Position numbers and translations under genes: made by a program. A stretch of DNA of 64,000 nt, from positions 5,749,501 through 5,813,500 of the forward strand of contig NC_070559.1 of the NCBI RefSeq assembly GCF_026914185.1, given 5' to 3'. Under the pieces are notes generated by a model, which made no database searches, was not told the DNA's origin, and saw only the letters and a list, made by a program, of their open reading frames with translations. How positions within the stretch are numbered: the first letter of the stretch is position 1; every line of letters begins with the position of its first letter. Below are positions 10,310 through 21,113 of this stretch, one piece after another. This DNA comes from Puccinia triticina. Lineage: Eukaryota > Basidiomycota > Pucciniomycetes > Pucciniales > Pucciniaceae.

Positions 10310-11160
10310 CTGGTCAGCTGATACTCAGCTTTAGCTCCCAGCTTATGTTCAGCTTTGGTGCCCAGCTCATGCTCAGCTTTGTTGCCCAGATCAGAACCAG
10401 TCCTGGCCCAGCTTATTTTCAGCTTTATTCCAGTCATGGCTCAGCTTAGACTCAGATTAGGACTATCATTGGCCCAGCCAATGCTCAGCTTTGGACCAGT
10501 ATTGGCTCAGCTGATTTTCAGCTTTGGATAAATCTTGGCCCAGCCAATGCTCAGATTCTGAGTCTGACCACTCCTGTAACAGCTTATGCTCATCTGTGGA
10601 CCAGCCTTCGCCCAGCTGATGCTCAGCTGTGGACCAACCTTGGCTAAGACAATGCTCAGCTGTGGACCAGCCTTGGCTCAGCTGATGCTCAGCTGTGGAC
10701 CAGCCTTGGCTCAGCTGATGCTCAGCTGTGGACCAGCCTTGGCTCAGCTGATGCTCAGCTGTGGAACAGCCTTGGCTCAGGTGATATTAATCTTTTGAAT
10801 AGTCTCAAAAAATCTGATACTCAGCTTTGGAACAGCTTTGGCTCAGCCAATGCTCAGCTTTGTATCAGCATTGGCTCAGCCAATGCTCAGCTTTTGAAAA
10901 TTTTTGGCCCAGCTGGTGTTAATCTTTGGAACAGTATTGTCCCAGCTGATCCTAAGCTCTGCGCAAGCCTTTTCCAAGATGATGCTCAGCTTTGGACCAT
11001 TGTTGGCTAAGCTGATGCTCAGATTTGGAATATTCTTGGTCCAGCTGACACTTGGATTTGTTTCAGGCTTGGAATATCCAATGCTCAGCTGTGGCCCAGG
11101 CTCATCCAATGCTCATCTTTGGCCCAGGCTCAGTCAATTCCTACTGCTCAGCTTATGATG
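10310..11160 (+). repeat. 33-bp minisatellite (CAGCTGATGCTCAGCTGTGG)
   Basis: About 25 units of AGCTGATGCTCAGCTGTGG plus ACCAGCCTTGGCTC, most regular at 10600-10780 and degenerate toward both sides. Because the period is a multiple of three it leaves open frames with an 11-residue repeat (MLSCGPALAQL), which I regard as a by-product. Confidence 0.9.
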
Positions 11161-11386
11161 AGCATCAGCTGTTCCTGGGAAAAAATTAGGATCAGCTGAC
11201 TGTGCCACATTGAGTGCTCTGGTGCAGTCCTGCAAGCTCTACAAGTGCTGGTGGAGCAGACTTGGAGCAGTGCTGGAGTAGCTCTGGAGCAGAAACCAAA
11301 GCTGCATCATGTCACTTGCCATCAAGTGACTATTTTTTTTTCCTGGTGCACTGGCCCCTGGAGGCGGGTTCTCGACGGCAAAGTTG

Positions 11387-11870
11387 CCACTCGCTCCTGG
11401 GAGCTCTCTGCGCACTGCCAAGTCCACACTCGCCCCCGCTGGGGGCGGGTGTGGACTTGGCAAAGTCGCCACTCGCTCCTGGGAGCTGTTGGTGCTTTGT
11501 GAAGTCCACACTCGCCCCTGGGGGCGGGTTTTCCACGGCAAAGTCGCCACTCGCTCCTGGGAGCTCTCTGCGCACTGCCAAGTCCACACTCGCCCCCGCT
11601 GGGGGCGGGTGTGGACTTGGCAAAGTCGCCACTCGCTCCTGGGAGCTGTTGGTGCTTTGTGAAGTCCACACTCGCCCCTGGGGGCGGGTTTTCCACGGCA
11701 AAGTCGCCACTCGCTCCTGGGAGCTCTCTGCGCACTGCCAAGTCCACACTCGCCCCCGCTGGGGGCGGGTGTGGACTTGGCAAAGTCGCCACTCGCTCCT
11801 GGGAGCTCATGGCGCACTCCCAAGTCCACACTCGCCCCTGGGGGCAATTTCTAGCACTGCCATGTCCTCA
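11387..11870 (+). repeat. 160-bp tandem repeat with long hairpin
   Basis: Three near-identical copies start at 11387, 11547 and 11707. Each contains a palindrome of about 44 bp: GCCAAGTCCACACTCGCCCC, a short loop, then the mirrored GGGGCGGGTGTGGACTTGGC. Frames through it are open on both strands but have no protein signature. Confidence 0.9.
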
Positions 11871-12060
11871 CTAGCGCCTGGGGGCTGATTCTGCGCCGCA
11901 ACGGCCTCCGCCCAGTGGGGCGCAGAAGCCCCCTGGATATTTTTGGGTGTCATCTGTGCCCTTTGTTTCTCATAGGCCTCAAATACATCATTGTTATTAT
12001 AATTTCAGATAATAATGATGATGAGGGGGAAACAAACTTATAACGGATATAAAAAGAAAA

Positions 12061-14699
12061 GTTTTACTTCTTGAACCTGTGTTTGGACACCGGGTACTTG
12101 GGTTTCTGCGCAGCCGGATCTAATTCGAGACTGACTGTGTTTCTGCCGCCGGATAATCTTTCAGAGTGAATGTGAGATTCTTGGTTCCCAGGTTTACAAG
12201 CCAGGCCGGGAACCACCATGATGAGATAGAAACATTCCAATCCCTGCGAGCTACGAACCGGTTGCATCATGCGGAGGTGGAGTCGTCGCCAAGGAGGTCC
12301 CGGGGACCTGATAGCGCGGAAGTGTTGGGCGCGGGAGTTTTGGTCGTCCCATCAGCCGCGACATCCCCGCTGGATGAAGCGCAGGCGAGTCCTACAGTCG
12401 CCGTCTTGGTCGCGACAAGGTGGTGAGCACCGGGGTCTTCAATCACATTCGCGGGGGGGTTGACAACTGAGTTGGCTGGGGGGGCAGGCGTGGTAAGGCC
12501 GTTTGCATTCGGGACGATAACGTGGGTTGGGATCAGCCAAGTGGCCCCCTTGACCAATTGGCAAGAAATTGCGTATGGGAATCCGAATTTTGTCTCCAAA
12601 ATCCTTGGGGAAGTCTGTATAGGAAGAAATCCCACCGGCGGATGTGGGACATCGCAAGTAACCCACGGGTGATCACATCACCCTTATCAAAGCACGATAA
12701 TTCTAGGAAACCCTCAATCGTGAGGGCCTTCCCCGCCTCGTTGAGCGGATAGTCGGCCGTGGGGACGGACTTGGTCATCCAGGACGCCATGGAATCCGAG
12801 CGGGAACGAGATGCCGGAGTCTGACGAGTGGGCGACACCGGCCGGCCCCTGGTCGGCAATCAGGGCCTGCCAAAGTTTAGGCGGCTGATTGTGTGGGCAA
12901 TGCCATCCCCGTGCGGGCTGCGGGGGATCGATGGACATAGCCCTTGGAATCCACGTATGACTTTGGAGGCGGGAGGATCTCAATATCCGTGCTTGCCAGG
13001 CTGTTATGACGGGTCGAACACATGTGCACGGATTCTACCGGGCTGAACGGCACATCATCTGTGTCTGAGACATTGAGCTCGTCTCCCACCCCCTCAGCCC
13101 CCATGAGCTGATGTATCAACGGTTTGCAAGCGGCCTTTGTGGGAGACGCCAAGGCGGTGCCGTCTGGGGCCGGAGGGCTGGGTTGCGCACCTGGGGCGGA
13201 TGATACCCGTCAGGGTGGTATATATCGGCCGGACGCGGCTCTTCGGGCCGGGGTAAACACAGGGGTGGCCGGCGTTGAGGCCCCGCCGGCGGGAGGCAAC
13301 GTGGCCCGGGTCGGGTGGGCAGGCAAGCGCGGGTGGGTGGACGCCGCCCCAGACAAGCTCGGTTGTTGGGCCACCAAAGCAAACACAGGTGGGCGAGGCG
13401 GCGCCTTTGCTACAGCAGGGGTGGAGGTCACGTGCGTCGGCGGTCCGGATGGCGAAATCTCTTGCGCCGCGGCGGCAGACTTTTGCTTGGAGAGCCGATT
13501 GGTTGCCTGGGCCGCCAACTCGGCCAAGGTGTACACGGCCTCCTTCTCGGAGACAAACTGGTCGGTTTTTGGTGGGGTATCCTGATCAACCCCGCGCGCG
13601 CCGTGCAAGATCGCCATGCTCCACGTCTTATACCCATTGGCCGTCACACGGAACGATCTCGCGGGGTCTGCGGGGTCCTTGACGCGCATCGACTCGCGAT
13701 TGACCCCATAGAGCTGACGGTGATATTCGTACAGCTCTTGGGTGATCCTCATCCGTTCCTGGGCATCAACATCCGCATGGGGCTGACAAACCAAACAAAT
13801 CAGCCCCCTCCCAGGTATGAAGGTAACACAACAAAACAAAAGACTTACGTTGCGGGCCACTCGGGCGCTGGTCCTTTCAAGGGCCAACCGGTCGTCGTTG
13901 GACCCATAGGCTATCGCCAGGGCATCGGACTGAGCACGCTCCTGCCCAGCAAGTAGCACGCATGTCAGACCGAGTGGGAGAGTGCGGAATAGAAAGATAA
14001 TGCGGCCGAACTCACACTTTCGCGCTCCTTTGCGGTCCGGCGGGGGTTGGCCATGATCAACCGGATGATGACCTCGGAGTTTGGGTTAGCTAGGATTGCG
14101 TCCACGTAGGAATCAAAATCCGCGTCGGACGCAATGACGGTGTTCCGTCCAATGCCAAAGACAGCATGCTTCTTGACTGCCCCCTGCCACTTGATGAGGC
14201 CATTCGCATCCATGAGGTCGATGTGGGTCCCAAGGTGCTGTTTTGTCTTGCCCAGCGCCACTGCAACATCCAATCAGAACTGGGTCCACGTGACCCGCTG
14301 CACTACCGTCGACAAGACCGCGGTGCCGTTTGGGGTTACCTTTTCCCAGTGCTTTTGGACCTCTGCAAGGCCTTGCTTTGTGTGGATCACGGTGTTTGGA
14401 TTGGCCATGGCCAGCTGGCCTGCGACCGTTCGCTGAAATAAACAGTGCTCGATATGGATGTTTCGTGGCTGCGGGGGCGGGTTGGTAGCAGTAGCGGTGC
14501 CAGTTGGATCGATCAAAGACTTGGGTTCGGTGGCCGATCCTTTGTAAAAGAGCTTACAGGCTGCCGCCTGCGAGTCTGGTGGCTGGGAGGGACCAAGGTA
14601 CGACTCTTGAGTCTCGCCCGGCACGTTTGTGAACGGGAGCGGGTCCAAAGTCTCGCGGGTGAGGGTGAATTGAGAGTTACTGGGGTTTGAGTTTGGCAT
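12061..14699 (-). pseudogene. Passenger gene of the Tc1-type element, unrecognised, broken
   Basis: Reading from an ATG at 14699 (MPNSNPSNSQFTLTRE), the frame runs through HWEKVTPNGTAVLSTVVQ to a TGA at 14276-14274 (likely CGA originally), then in the same frame through LDVAVALGKTKQHLG to an intron near 13980. Further exons cover SDALAIAYGSNDDRLALER and DAQERMRITQELYEYHRQLYG, with an intron at about 13790-13850, followed by a Pro/Ala/Thr-rich linker to about 13213. After frame breaks, a C-terminal part follows (GFLELSCFDKGDVITRG near 12650-12700, AISCQLVKGATWL near 12560), which vaguely resembles a SAM-like helical domain. I do not recognise the family. The gene starts within the right inverted repeat and is oriented toward the transposase. 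Confidence 0.55.
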
Positions 14700-14819
14700 T
14701 GTCTGATTGCAAACGCAAACTTGGTCAGCCGGGGACGCACTGAGAAGGGGGGGGGGGGAGGGGAGGGCAGGACAGACCAGGTTTTCCAATTGATTTTGCA
14801 GCAATCCAATGTCGGCGGT

Positions 14820-15218
14820 GCAGTCGAAGCGCTTGGGTGCGTCTGGATGCCGGGCAGAGGAAGCAAAGCAGAGAGTTGTTAATGGGAGGTCAGCTGGGAA
14901 CGGGTGGAGAGGGGGGCAGAGAGGTTCGCTGCTCACCGGTGCTGGATTGATTTTTTTGGTTCGGCGGGTGGCTGGCTGGCGGGCTGGCTGGATTGTGGGT
15001 GGGGGGATTGGAGGTGGGTCCGGTTGGGCGGGGAGGGGGAATTGGGTCGGGGGGCATTTTCGCTGGAGGGGGGGGGGGATTGGGAGGGAAGGAGTAGGAA
15101 GAAGGAGGAATGATTGGAAGGTTTGGAAGGGCATACAGGTCCGGTGGCTGAAGTCGACAAAGTTGTTTGGTCGATTTTCAGGCTGCCGGACCCGCAAGCT
15201 TTCCTGGCCGCCTTGCTG
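14820..15218 (-). repeat. Right terminal inverted repeat
   Basis: The - strand reads CAGCAAGGCGGCCAGGAAAGC and follows the left repeat, with small indels and single-base changes, through the C-run and the CCGGTGAGCAG module to about 14820. The TA at 15219-15220 is the presumed target dinucleotide. Confidence 0.75.
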
Positions 15219-15670
15219 TACTTCAAGCCAGCTGAGCGACCGACCACAAAATCGACCGGAGGAAAATCGCCGGCAGCGTGATCGTGAGCTCTTTCCCTCA
15301 CCCCTTCCCCTTTTCCCTTCTCCCACCCACAAAACTGACGGCCCCGCCCTCCTTTGATCCCACTTCCCACAACTCAACAGCCGTATAATCCACCAGCTTT
15401 TTTTCGATAAAACAAAAACGAGCTGACTAATCAAAATCCAATCACCTTTGTTCGCATCGCCCGGCCTCCTCGTTCCATTCCACAGCTGTGCGTCTCACAA
15501 GCTAGTTGCCGCGAATCTACTGCAAGAGGACCATTTTCAGGCGTGTGGGTTCAACCGGGTGTCGTCTCACATCTACCATCAAGCTCTGTACTCATTCCTT
15601 CGTCAACCGGATATTTTTTCACCACTAATCGCGTTTGAAATTTACCACCAGCGTCATCCCAGTCGCCAAC
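15219..15670. other. Intergenic, upstream of the PD-(D/E)XK gene
   Basis: No gene is evident. The stretch is the host flank of the TA-flanked element and the presumed promoter/leader of the gene at 15671; no clear TATA box is visible. Confidence 0.5.
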
Positions 15671-16780
15671 ATGCCAGAGCTGATTGCGCCAACATCAGAG
15701 GTGGCATTCAATAGAATTATGAAAAATCCCACGATTCTCATATCGTTTCTGAATAGTATCTTGGAGCAGGAAAACGTCGTGATCGTCAAGATTCAAAGTA
15801 GTAACCAAGTCTTGAGTTCCGCTCTTGGTCCAGTCCAGCAAAGTTCTGAACAACCACGGCGAGCTTCGACAATCAATAGCGTGCGATACGCCACTGATGA
15901 GCACCCGGGCTCTGACGATTTGAACCAGACTGTACGCTACGACCTTGTCGTGGTCACTGACAAAGACATCGTTATCAACATAGAAATGCAGAAAGTTAAA
16001 CAGCATTTCTACCTCGATAGAATGGCATACTACAGCTCTCGTGTAGTTTGTGACAACACCCATGAAGGTCCTCAGACACTATTTCACAGCAATAATCAGC
16101 TTAATCCAAACACCCACCCAGCAACAGTAGAAAACTGCGATTACAAATGCCCCCCAATCTACGTGATATCGATGTGTGGTTTTGCATGGACAGCACTGAC
16201 GTCGATACCCGTTGAGTTGCACCAAGATTGGCTTCTGTGGCTGGCACCACATTGGAAAGTGGGATCAAACCGCCCCAAACGCTCAGACAACGTCCCGGCC
16301 ATACTGCAAAACGAACCAACTGTCCAACATGTATTCATATCCCTCCCAACGGCTTGCCAGCATCTGGGCCAACAAGTCAACGACATTTTGGAACAGTTAA
16401 TTTGGATTTTTGCAAATGTTGGACCTAAGTCACACTTGGAAGAGCTCCCCAAATGGGTTCGGACCAACAAGCCTGCGAGTCTATTGATGAATCAGATCAC
16501 CTACAATAGTCTTACTATCAAAGAAAGAATTGCCTACCAGAAGTCGGAAAAGAGGGAACTCGAGTACGAGAAATTTAAAGCTGACGAGACAATAGAATTG
16601 GCCAAAGAAATAACAGCAAGGCGAATTGAGGCCAAACTAGAAGCCAAACGGGTTCGAAGGCAGGCCAGACTAGAGGAGGAACGCAAGCGAGCTGAGGCCA
16701 AACTAAAGGCTGACCAAGGGAAACAGGATGCTGAGATCGAGGAGCTCAAGGAAAAGCTGCGCCGCCATGGTGACCTATGA
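15671..16780 (+). CDS. PD-(D/E)XK nuclease family transposase (Rpn/YhgA-like)
   Basis: 369 codons, uninterrupted, from ATG at 15671. An upstream in-frame TTG at 15635 only extends the frame. The N-terminus (LIAPTSEVAFNRIMKNPTI, LISFLNSILEQ) matches the start of the PDDEXK_2/Rpn family. The core has Asp in RYDLVVVTDKD and the Glu/Gln of INIEMQKVKQHF, followed by DRMAYYSSR. In this family these acidic residues bind the metal for DNA cleavage in recombination. The C-terminal 100 residues are a highly charged Lys/Arg/Glu coiled coil (about 16500-16770). No intron is needed. The family is chiefly bacterial; it also occurs in some fungi, so ancient transfer and expansion as a mobile gene is plausible. 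No terminal repeats are visible around it. Confidence 0.75.
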   Translation: MPELIAPTSEVAFNRIMKNPTILISFLNSILEQENVVIVKIQSSNQVLSSALGPVQQSSEQPRRASTINSVRYATDEHPGSDDLNQTVRYDLVVVTDKDIVINIEMQKVKQHFYLDRMAYYSSRVVCDNTHEGPQTLFHSNNQLNPNTHPATVENCDYKCPPIYVISMCGFAWTALTSIPVELHQDWLLWLAPHWKVGSNRPKRSDNVPAILQNEPTVQHVFISLPTACQHLGQQVNDILEQLIWIFANVGPKSHLEELPKWVRTNKPASLLMNQITYNSLTIKERIAYQKSEKRELEYEKFKADETIELAKEITARRIEAKLEAKRVRRQARLEEERKRAEAKLKADQGKQDAEIEELKEKLRRHGDL

Positions 16781-18230
16781 GTGGTGCTAGATTAGTCGAT
16801 GGAAGTATCTAGTAGTAAGTCTTGGAGCCTCAAAGGGAATGCTGGTGCCTCGCTGCCAATGCTGGCAGCCACCGCAAGATGTGCTTTTTTGCTGACATTT
16901 CTCATCCGTCACTCCTCAGTCTTGCCGCTGCCACTCCTCATTCTTGCAGCTGTCAATCTCAATTTGTCAACTTGTTTTTCCTTGATGGCTGTCTCATCAG
17001 CAAGTCTCCACTCATTGGCATTTTGGCTTGTAAAAATGACCGTGGTTCACTGTCATGATGCCATATTTGATCAATTCAGTTACAACACTCAACTATTAAA
17101 TGCTGCATAGTTTTGTGAGAGCTAGTTACAGTTTGAAGACCAATCAAAGTTACTAGGTAGCTAAATCTTGATTGGGAATAAGCACCAATCAGGGACTCAA
17201 TAGCAGGGCAATAGCAGGGCGGAGGAATCCAGAAGTCAAGGAGGCAAAGACAAGCTTAACATAGCCTGTCTGAAGGAGAGCCCTGCAACCGCAGGTTCTC
17301 TGTTTCACCAAGGGGCTACCCCCCTAGCAATTCTGGTGTGGAAGCTGACAGCAGCACCACAACTGCTCAGTGCTATGCTACACTAAAAACAGCGGCAAAA
17401 AAGCACAGCGCAGCGGCTACCTGCTATTCCTGGCGCCAATCAGCAAAATAGCAGTAGCAGGGGACTGCTATTTTCAGCACCAGAGTATTTTTTGTTTGCT
17501 TTTGCTACAAAACAGTGCAGCAAAAGCAGGATAGCTGCTGGACCCGCTTTTTAGTGGACTTTTGCTGAAATAGTGTGAATAGTGCACTGGGCCGCTACGC
17601 TTTTGACCGCTGAATTAAGTGACCCATTGCTATGTTTTCAGAAACTTTCCACTGAGAATATAGTGCCCTGTGCCGCAGCAATATTCTGCGCCAAGTCTCT
17701 CTTTGCTGAGAATGGGGTCCAGAGTGCATAGCACCCCTGCGCTTGGGTGCGCTGAAGAGCTGGGATCAGCGGAAATTGCCGTGTTTCAGCACTCAGCGTA
17801 GCACTTTTCCCCGCGCTCAGCATGTTTACTGGTTTTCCCGCTTTTTGGCGCTCAGCAAAGCAGTTTTGCACTAATTCAGAAGCCAGCGTAGCGCAATACT
17901 TCTACGGGCCGCTGAAAACAGTGCACTAAAATCTTGTAATTTTTCATGTGCGCTTACCGGGAGCGCAGCGGGAGGTGGGCCGAGTCCAAGGAGGGCGGCA
18001 GTGGAGCACCTGCGGGGCGCGTGCGCAAGGGCTCCCGCAGCGCGCAGCCCAGGCGCGCCAGGACGGACCAAACCTAGTTGGTCAAGGAGCAACCGGTACC
18101 GGCCGAGACCTAGCACACGGAACCAGCACCAGAGCACAAGACGCCAAGCACAACAGCACCGGAAACTTCACAAGGAATTTTTGGCCAAAAACTAAGTCAT
18201 TTCTGATAAAATCAAACCTAACTAATCGCA
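16781..18230. other. No recognised gene; repeat-like 17160-17950
   Basis: 16781-17150 shows only short frames. 17160-17950 has recurrent GCTTTTGC / AGCAAAAGC and GCGCTGAA-like words and small hairpins, suggesting a decayed non-autonomous element, but no ends can be defined. 17950-18230 is GC-rich and may be the leader of the DIRS-like element that starts coding at 18231. Confidence 0.4.
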
Positions 18231-19779
18231 ATGTTCAACTCAATCGCAGCAGCGACCTCAGCGGTGAAAGTGGCGGCAGGATTGTCGACAGGCAATTCGG
18301 GTGGACAGAGGGAGGAGGAACCGGGTAGTCAGTCGCAAGGGGTAATAGGGAAACAAGACAAATCGGAGGCGCCGGCACCACCGGAAGAGGAAAGAACCGG
18401 CGGAGGCTCAACTGACAAACCAGCACCGGCCCCACCGAAGAAACCAAAAAAGGTAACCGTGAAGGGCCCAACCAGAAGGTCGACCCGAGCAACGTCGAAA
18501 AGGCCGGGGGAGCAGGACAAGGACAAGGACCGAGCACCATGAAAAAAATGATGTGAATAGGTGTCAGGTGACATTCAGTAAAATATGCTGGAATTCCAGT
18601 GGCACTCCAGCATTACTCCCCTTGAATAACAATGGCCCCTTTGTCATCATCAGGGGGTCCTACCACTTTTCCAAAAGTGTGTGGTTGGAGTTAAGGCTGG
18701 AGTTAGCTTCACGTCACCTACCACCTAGTCCCCTCAGGTCTTTCATGGTGGAGGGGGCAAGGAGGATCGTGAGGAGGATAGGGGGACGGGGCTGGGGGAA
18801 TTTAGGGAGTTGATAGGGGAGGATATTGGAGATCAGGGGAACCAGGCAGGCACCGGTAAGCATGGGATATGGGGCAGGAGAGGCTGGGCATGGCTAAGGT
18901 TAGAGGGGTCAGGACTGACGGTTTGCAGCGTTTTACTTCGCTTAGCTGATAACCCAGTCGACGCGGAAGAGGAGATTTGGGTCATTGGAGGAGCAAAAGG
19001 GAAGGCGGACGTACAAGGCACCATGCTGGAAGTGATCGGGAGAGCGTTAGCGGCCGAAGCGGCAGGGCAGTCCGGCAAAGCAACAATGCTGTTCAAGATC
19101 TGCGAGGGCTTGGGTAACACCATTGCAAGCAACCCAACGGCCCCGGTACCACAACCTCGGACCCTGTCAGCTCGACCACCCACGACCCCGGCCCAACCGC
19201 CGGTCGCACCTTCCTTCACGTTGCCAGCTGCCAACCCGACCGCCCCCAGCCAACACCTTGGGTTCAAAGTTCCAACCCCAGCGCCGGCAGTCACCCCGAG
19301 GATCAGAGATTACGACGAGATGGTTGTGTCAACCGGGCCGGAGGCGGCAGTCCTTTTTGACAACGCCGCAATCCCAAACAACGACAACATCGGCCTTCCT
19401 CAATTTTTTGCAAACAACCTCCTAGCATTCCGAGCCCCCCTACCTTTGACAATCTTCAACAAGTGGTGGCAAGAGCAAGCGTTCCTCCACCACGCGGAGA
19501 AAAGGAACAAGTCAGACGACATGGGCAGGGATCAACTGCGCTACACAGGCTTTCCGTACCCGAGCGAGTACCTCCAGACGTACCAGGAATGGTCCGTCAA
19601 TCACCAGGTTTTTCTGCGGGCAGTCAGCAAGATACCCTCTCATGCGAACCTGGCGAATTGGCTGGTAGCGCATAAGCGGAACGTGGATGGCATCATTCGG
19701 AGGGAGGGCTTCATGACCGCTCTCTGGTACGACATCCATGTACGGATGAACGCTTTGTGTCATCGGGTACCGGTGCTGG
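18231..19779 (+). pseudogene. DIRS/Ngaro-like element, gag-like region (5' part)
   Basis: A short frame at 18231-18542 (MFNSIAAATSAVK, then a Pro/Lys/Arg-rich segment) and a second frame to 19787 appear to belong to one gag-like protein. The second includes VDAEEEIWVIGGAKGK, a Pro-rich linker, and a conserved-looking block DDMGRDQLRYTGFPYPSEY with a following WLVAHKRNVDGIIRREGF. Between 18543 and about 18955 the frame is lost, with a small hairpin (TGCTGGA...TCCAGCA), so an indel or small insertion is likely. Coding is cut at about 19774-19779 by Gypsy element A and resumes after 31142 in the matching frame. The family assignment rests on the RT downstream. Confidence 0.6.
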
Positions 19780-20835
19780 TGTGGTGATCCAGATCTGTTG
19801 CGCACAACAAAACTGCCAAAACCTCAACTCACAGCCTACAATACTAGAATATGATAGAATATTATTAGAGAAATAGATTCTAAATACAAACTTAACCCTA
19901 GTCACTCACTTCAACTACCCAGCTAGCTCTTTTAGTTTAGAAGGTAGTTACAATTATAGGTTTAGTACAGGCCATACCCAGGTGGAAATTCACATAAATC
20001 ATAAAAGGCATGCATATATAGAAGAGTATAGTTGGATTTACTAGTTAGGCAGGCCTCCACTATTAGCTACAGATCACCTCACGCAACCTGCGCGTTGGAA
20101 ACTGCATCGACTAGGCCTCCACTCAACAACTCAACAGATTTGCACGGACCTTACATCAATGCATGCGGTCAGAAAGCCTCCACTTTGGCAGTCCAACCAA
20201 CCTAGGCGGCCTTTGCCTTAAAAAGTACAAATCACACATTGTCATGCGGAACATCAGTTTAAGTTATGCACCCCTTGCAGAAGGCAGTGCAATCCACAGG
20301 GTCACCACCAGCAGAAATGCCTCGAGTGCAGCCCTCACCAGCAAAAATAACTCAGAAAAGAATATATAAGGAGGCCCTCCTCCCACCATTTTTCCATCAT
20401 CACCCAGGCACCCCAGCTCAGTGGTCACCAGTCATCATTTTGCCATCATCATGGAAGACACAGTCATCATACATCAAAACATAGAAATCTCATACCACAC
20501 TCCATCATCACTTCCCTCTGCTGAAACCATTAAAAACCCAACAAAACATATTCTCACTTGATTATATTCTTTGCCCATCTCGCCATATAGAGGTTGTATA
20601 CGCATCTTGTTCTTGTTTAAAACTGATCTAGGTCTGATAGAGACTACTACATACAAGTTTTCTCTGTCATAAAAGTCACGCCACATCAATAAATAAATTT
20701 GTTGTCAGAATTCTGTAGTATAATAGAGGGGCAGGTCTTTCAAACCACCCGTAACAGTAGTATTACTTAGCTGGAATATCATATTGTTATTTCCCCCTCA
20801 AACGACTGCCAACCCATCCCAAAGGAGTTCTCACA
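19780..20835 (+). repeat. 5' LTR of Gypsy A
   Basis: Starts TGTGGTGATCCAG and ends GGAGTTCTCACA. A TATA box TATATAAG lies at 20363-20370, giving a likely transcription start near 20395. A primer-binding region containing TGGTGTCCCAAC follows at 20836. Confidence 0.92.
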
Positions 20836-20860
20836 TCTGGTGTCCCAACAGTGGCCAACA
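20836..20860 (+). promoter_or_regulatory. Putative primer-binding site of Gypsy A
   Basis: The bases just after the 5' LTR (TCTGGTGTCCCAACAGTGG) are where the tRNA primer should pair. The TGG...CCCAAC form is usual, but I cannot name the tRNA. Confidence 0.55.
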
Positions 20861-21113
20861 ACCTTCAGAAAGATCAGCAACAGATTAAGAAAACCCGAAC
20901 GGAAACAACTCAAATCCTGGATCAGAATCAGGAAGATTCCCCTTCGCCACATTCAAGTGAGCAGCATTACGACCAGTCTGCCATTGGCGACAGAAGGAAC
21001 ACAACAAGCAAACAGAGAAGGATTTGGTTCAACGGCAGTCTTACAGAACACAAATTGAATCACTCAAGGAGGTCGTGGATAAAATTGAACAGGATCAGAA
21101 GCAGAGTATCAAC

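Larger units (their letters stand above)
10130..11356. mobile_element. Inverted-ended insert containing 33-bp minisatellite
   Basis: CACCAGGAAAAAAAAATAGTCACTTGAT near 10130 reappears inverted at 11300-11356 (ATCAAGTGACTATTT...CCTGGTG). The inner ends also match (CAAGTGACAT / ATGTCACTTG). The unit splits the 160-bp repeat field. No coding capacity is evident, so it may be a non-autonomous transposon. No clear target duplication is seen. Confidence 0.5.
8037..15218. mobile_element. 7.2-kb Tc1/mariner-type element with long TIRs and passenger gene
   Basis: Near-identical sequence lies in opposite orientation at the two ends. It begins TACAGCAAGGC at 8035 and ends GCCTTGCTGTA at 15220, so CAGCAAGG...CCTTGCTG is flanked by TA on both sides, as expected for Tc1/mariner insertion. 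Inside are a broken DDE transposase gene on the + strand (8677-9805), minisatellites (9985-11880), and a broken gene on the - strand (12061-14699). The two genes point inward from their respective inverted repeats. That this is one element, rather than two related sequences lying tail to tail, is inference from the mirrored ends. Confidence 0.6.

Noticed and set aside
10586..11158. Open frames encoding an 11-residue repeat (MLSCGPALAQL)
   Set aside because: They follow directly from a 33-bp tandem repeat, decay with it, and have no start context or family.
11239..11888. Long open frames on both strands at 11214-11888
   Set aside because: They lie wholly within the 160-bp tandem repeat; both strands being open is a product of composition and period.
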